Shown: piece by piece, positions 41,101-42,706 of the stretch
Position numbering within the stretch: the stretch's first letter is position 1
Layout: each line of letters begins with the position of its first letter
NCBI GenBank assembly: GCA_011390365.1
Contig: JAABSM010000028.1
Location: forward strand, 1-42,706
Direction of reading: 5' to 3'
DNA length: 42,706 nt
Origin: Gammaproteobacteria bacterium
GTDB lineage: Bacteria > Pseudomonadota > Gammaproteobacteria > Chromatiales > Chromatiaceae
Notes under the pieces: model-generated
The model's input: the letters and a program-made list of their open reading frames with translations, nothing else
What the model was told of the DNA's origin: nothing
Database searches by the model: none
Position numbers and translations under genes: made by a program

Positions 41101-41999
41101 CAGGGGCCGGTGTAGGGGGTTCCATCTGCGTTCACCCCGAACCCGGCGGCGATTCCCGCCACATGGGTACCGTGGCCGTCCTTGTAGGAGGAGCAATCGT
41201 CGGGGTTCGGGTCGGGCTGCGGGGTATTGGAGCCGGTATAGGCGTCGCCGACGAAATCCCACCCTCCCACCACCTTGGCGCTCGGAAAGAGGCTTCCCAC
41301 GCTGCTTCCCACGCTGAATCCCGGCACATGGGTGGTATTGGTGGTCAGCGGATTGTTCTCTGCCAGATCGGCGGTCTCTTGGTCGGCATAGAGCCCGGAA
41401 CCGCCGAAATCGGGATGGACATAGTCGATGCCGCTATCGATGATTCCGATCTTGATGTTCTGGCCGGTGACCCCGAGGGAGGTCCAAACCTCCGGCGAGC
41501 GGATGAAGGGGACGCTGTTACCTTTGTGTCGCTCGGCCGGCATGATCCGCCGCACCGACTTGACCTCCGGCAGCCCTCTGAGCGCCGCCGCATCCGCCGC
41601 ATCGGCCCGAACGGCCACGCCGTTGAGGGCCATTTGCACCTGAAACAACGGTCGCGCCCCTTTGGCGGCGCTGGGGATGGCGCGCAACAACCTCTCCTGC
41701 GCCTTCTTGTTGCGGAGCTTCTGGTTCTTCGCCTGTTCCGCCGCCACCGCTCCCGACTCCCCGCGTGCCCGTGACCGCACAAAGGCCTGGGAGGCGGCAG
41801 GCTCCTCGAGTTCCACCAGATAGGTATGCACGCCCGGTGGAGCCGCGGCACGGCTTACATGTGCCGGGGCGTTCTGTTCGAATCGCGGGGATGTGGCCGC
41901 GGCGTTTGCGGAAGCAAGCAGCATGCTACCAGCAGCACAGAAACCCGCCAGCGAAAATACCGTGATTCCACCGGCAGCGCTTGCCTTCATCTTTTTCAT
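38190..41999 (-). CDS. Secreted subtilisin-like serine protease with a PA domain
   Basis: 1269 residues. A Sec signal ends near LLASANAAA. An inhibitor I9-type propeptide (about 55-150; HTYLVELEEPAAS) precedes the S8 catalytic domain: Asp in GIIDSGIDYVHPDF (about 184), His in DGHGTHVAGIAAG (about 279) and Ser in GGTSMAAPHMAG (about 626). A protease-associated domain is inserted between His and Ser (about 455-575), which explains the wide gap. Downstream are Fn3-like beta domains and a putative Ig domain (ATFSTTSALPAGLTLSSDGV, near 1140). The C-terminal 65 residues (VNLQPGFSASGYLHIGQG) have an unknown role. The ATG at 41999 gives a clean signal peptide; an in-frame ATG at 42095 adds 32 residues. 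No strong ribosome site is visible for either. Confidence 0.93.
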   Translation of the reverse strand: MKKMKASAAGGITVFSLAGFCAAGSMLLASANAAATSPRFEQNAPAHVSRAAAPPGVHTYLVELEEPAASQAFVRSRARGESGAVAAEQAKNQKLRNKKAQERLLRAIPSAAKGARPLFQVQMALNGVAVRADAADAAALRGLPEVKSVRRIMPAERHKGNSVPFIRSPEVWTSLGVTGQNIKIGIIDSGIDYVHPDFGGSGLYADQETADLAENNPLTTNTTHVPGFSVGSSVGSLFPSAKVVGGWDFVGDAYTGSNTPQPDPNPDDCSSYKDGHGTHVAGIAAGFGVNADGTPYTGPWDDNAPFASLKIGPGVAPQALLYALRVFGCRGSTELVPAAIDWALDPNGDGDPSDRLDVINLSLGSSFGSPDGASGAAADNAAALGVVVVASAGNSGDLYYVSGSPGNATRVLSVASAMDSVDIVDGFRVETPSAVEGTYAASKSADFGWHGMTPVTAPLYYPAVNQDGCAAWSSGEAAKISGNILLVDWRLGSDTEFNCGSATRSNNAFDAGAKGIIMAENVPYFEVSIAGNRTVPAVYTTSTVGSTLKGALTPGVISSHNVTLSDEFSASTRFEFAGLADKLSSSSSRGPQQIYSGLKPDISAPGFGIFSARAGFGSDGVSMGGTSMAAPHMAGVMALLKQLNPDWTVEALKALAMNYAGHDLFNQMDQAGPAIGPARVGAGRVDVADAAAAKVVAFNTDNPGAVSVSFGALEVLGTSAWERTIRVANHGDATASFNLSIDPRTAIDGVTFSFPDGATVDVSANSVADFRLRLSADAALMKHTKDPTVADMQEGALRQYVSEASGLVLLTPAAGGPVLRVPYYAAARPASQMAASQTALLFTADTGSSTTLNLAGTGVNTGGSTPEDYLSIVSPFELSYTSLQETLQNGETEGVRGADLKYVGVTAVRTDNALVSRLNNSQIYFGIATHGQWSAPAGGVEFKIYIDKNQDGTPDFMLYNGRISGSDVMGTFLYNRTTYEDEWADDLNMYGASFPTAIFNNNVMVLSATVGTGAGQLDLGTNTRFNYLVSAYYDSSPFDETPWLTFDYASPGLDFNAARAGEIDYDDLPGQSLPVAFNGPSYRANASQGALLLHHYNQGETRAQVLPVCGPITVTPPTVNIGNQGTAFSQTFTQSGGLGTATFSTTSALPAGLTLSSDGVLAGDPSQTGTFQITVTATDANGCIGAAHYTLTIAPPVSTNACGADTLFQDHGFSGTYYCNASVRIRTAGTVTAPATSQVVLSAPLVNLQPGFSASGYLHIGQGLANPFP

Positions 42000-42215
42000 T
42001 AGTTTTTTCTTGTAAAGTCCATTGGTTACATGCCAAAAAAAGGAAAGGATACTGTGCTCTTCCGGCGAGGAGGGTTTAAAATAAAGTAAATCCAACCGCC
42101 TACGCCAAAGTATCCCCCCTGATCGGAACCGCCGTCAAGAGACGGTTTGCGCCCCTCCTGATCACCGGAGGGCGATGATGAAGCAGAAATTGGGCTGTCG
42201 GGTGGTGTATTTCCT

Positions 42216-42396
42216 CGTTACCAAGCTCCGAGACTGTGAAAGTATTCCGAAAAAGCCCCTCTCCCCGAGGGAGAGGGGTTGGGGTGAGGGCAAAGAATCA
42301 AGCACTTAAGCATGAAATCATGCCCTCACCCCGGCCCTCTCCCAAAGGGAGAGGGAGAAAAGCGGAATACTTTCACAATCTCTCCGCTTGGTAACG
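42216..42396. repeat. 181-bp palindromic repeat element
   Basis: The ends are CGTTACCAAGC and GCTTGGTAACG. The arms continue with TGTGAAAGTATTCCG and its complement CGGAATACTTTCACA, then CCCCTCTCCC...GGGAGAGGGG and GGTTGGGGTGAGGGC facing GCCCTCACCCCGGCC. It is a full-length imperfect hairpin with a loop of about 30 bases around 42300. It lies upstream of the subtilase gene. The remainder of 42000-42630 holds no recognised gene; 42397-42630 shows nothing clear. Confidence 0.8.
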
Positions 42397-42630
42397 CCTG
42401 CCCCCAACTCTGCTTGCCACCTGGCGAATCCAGACCTCCCAGGTTTGAGCTAAAACGGACGAAGTTTTTGGACGATCTTTGCCGCCAGATGGGAGCCGTT
42501 CGATCAGCGCTAGGCAGAAAATCAAGCGCTTGGCGCAACTTCTGGCTGGTCAACTGTCCAATAATCGACGATCAGCCTTAAAATCAGTTGGTTAGACCGC
42601 TTTTTGAGCATCACTGTGGGAGGTCTGAAG

Positions 42631-42706
42631 TCACGATTCGTCGCCGATTTTCTTTTCCACCCGCGACACCACCTCGCCATCGCCAAGGCGGGTGCGCAGG
42701 CGCTCG
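42631..42706 (-). CDS. xseA: Probable exodeoxyribonuclease VII large subunit, C-terminal end
   Basis: A leftward frame enters from the window edge and ends at the stop complementary to 42631-42633. The 24 visible residues include ERLRTRLGDGEVVSRVEKKI, the GD..LxxG.vxSxVE pattern seen at the end of XseA, the large subunit of exonuclease VII. The rest lies outside the window. The call is tentative because it rests on so few residues. Confidence 0.45.
   Translation of the reverse strand, partial: ERLRTRLGDGEVVSRVEKKIGDES

Overview
The window (42.7 kb, GC-rich) comes from a gammaproteobacterium. The best guess is a sulfur-oxidising lineage such as Chromatiaceae. The main reason is an Isp-type [NiFe]-hydrogenase operon in the order hynS-isp1-isp2-hynL, the arrangement described in Thiocapsa roseopersicina. 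The presence of V-type and N-type rotary ATPase genes in the same window fits a metabolically flexible environmental bacterium. No gene here proves the genus.

Layout. 1-900: the start of a MEKHLA-domain gene and mobA, both leftward. 1061-6440: a HupH-type maturation gene and hynS-isp1-isp2-hynL. 6500-8640: V-type ATPase subunits B and D without subunit A; D carries an in-frame palindromic repeat. 8981-15422: a signalling block with a FixJ-like regulator divergent from a CheB-CheR-PAS fusion that overlaps a PAS-GGDEF-EAL protein. 15666-17696: a two-pore-helix protein with two RCK domains and no canonical K+ filter. 17868-17944: tRNA-Met(CAT) with its promoter and terminator.

17945-23900 is an accessory, repeat-rich stretch. 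It holds two near-identical 211-bp MITE-like elements and a decayed inverted third copy, a three-copy companion repeat, the deletion remnant of a type III-like restriction-modification system, a PIN toxin with its antitoxin, and a broken phospholipase-D-like fragment. 22446-26210 holds small envelope and stress genes (glycine-zipper lipoprotein, PRC-barrel, DUF1207, small lipoprotein, PLDc_N).

26233-38051 reads as an energy module: a DUF2254 membrane protein, phosphoketolase (xfp), the complete N-ATPase operon atpDCQRBEFAG, and polyphosphate kinase 2, mostly with overlapping or few-base junctions and ending in a strong terminator. Phosphoketolase yields acetyl phosphate, the N-ATPase exchanges ATP for an ion gradient, and PPK2 exchanges polyphosphate with nucleotides. 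A shared role in energy balance under stress is inference. 38190-41999 is a secreted subtilase with a PA domain, followed by a 181-bp palindromic repeat and the end of a leftward gene that is probably xseA.

A recurring theme is intergenic inverted-repeat DNA of at least six families. Several copies sit inside operons (between isp2 and hynL, between atpQ and atpR) and one lies inside a reading frame.
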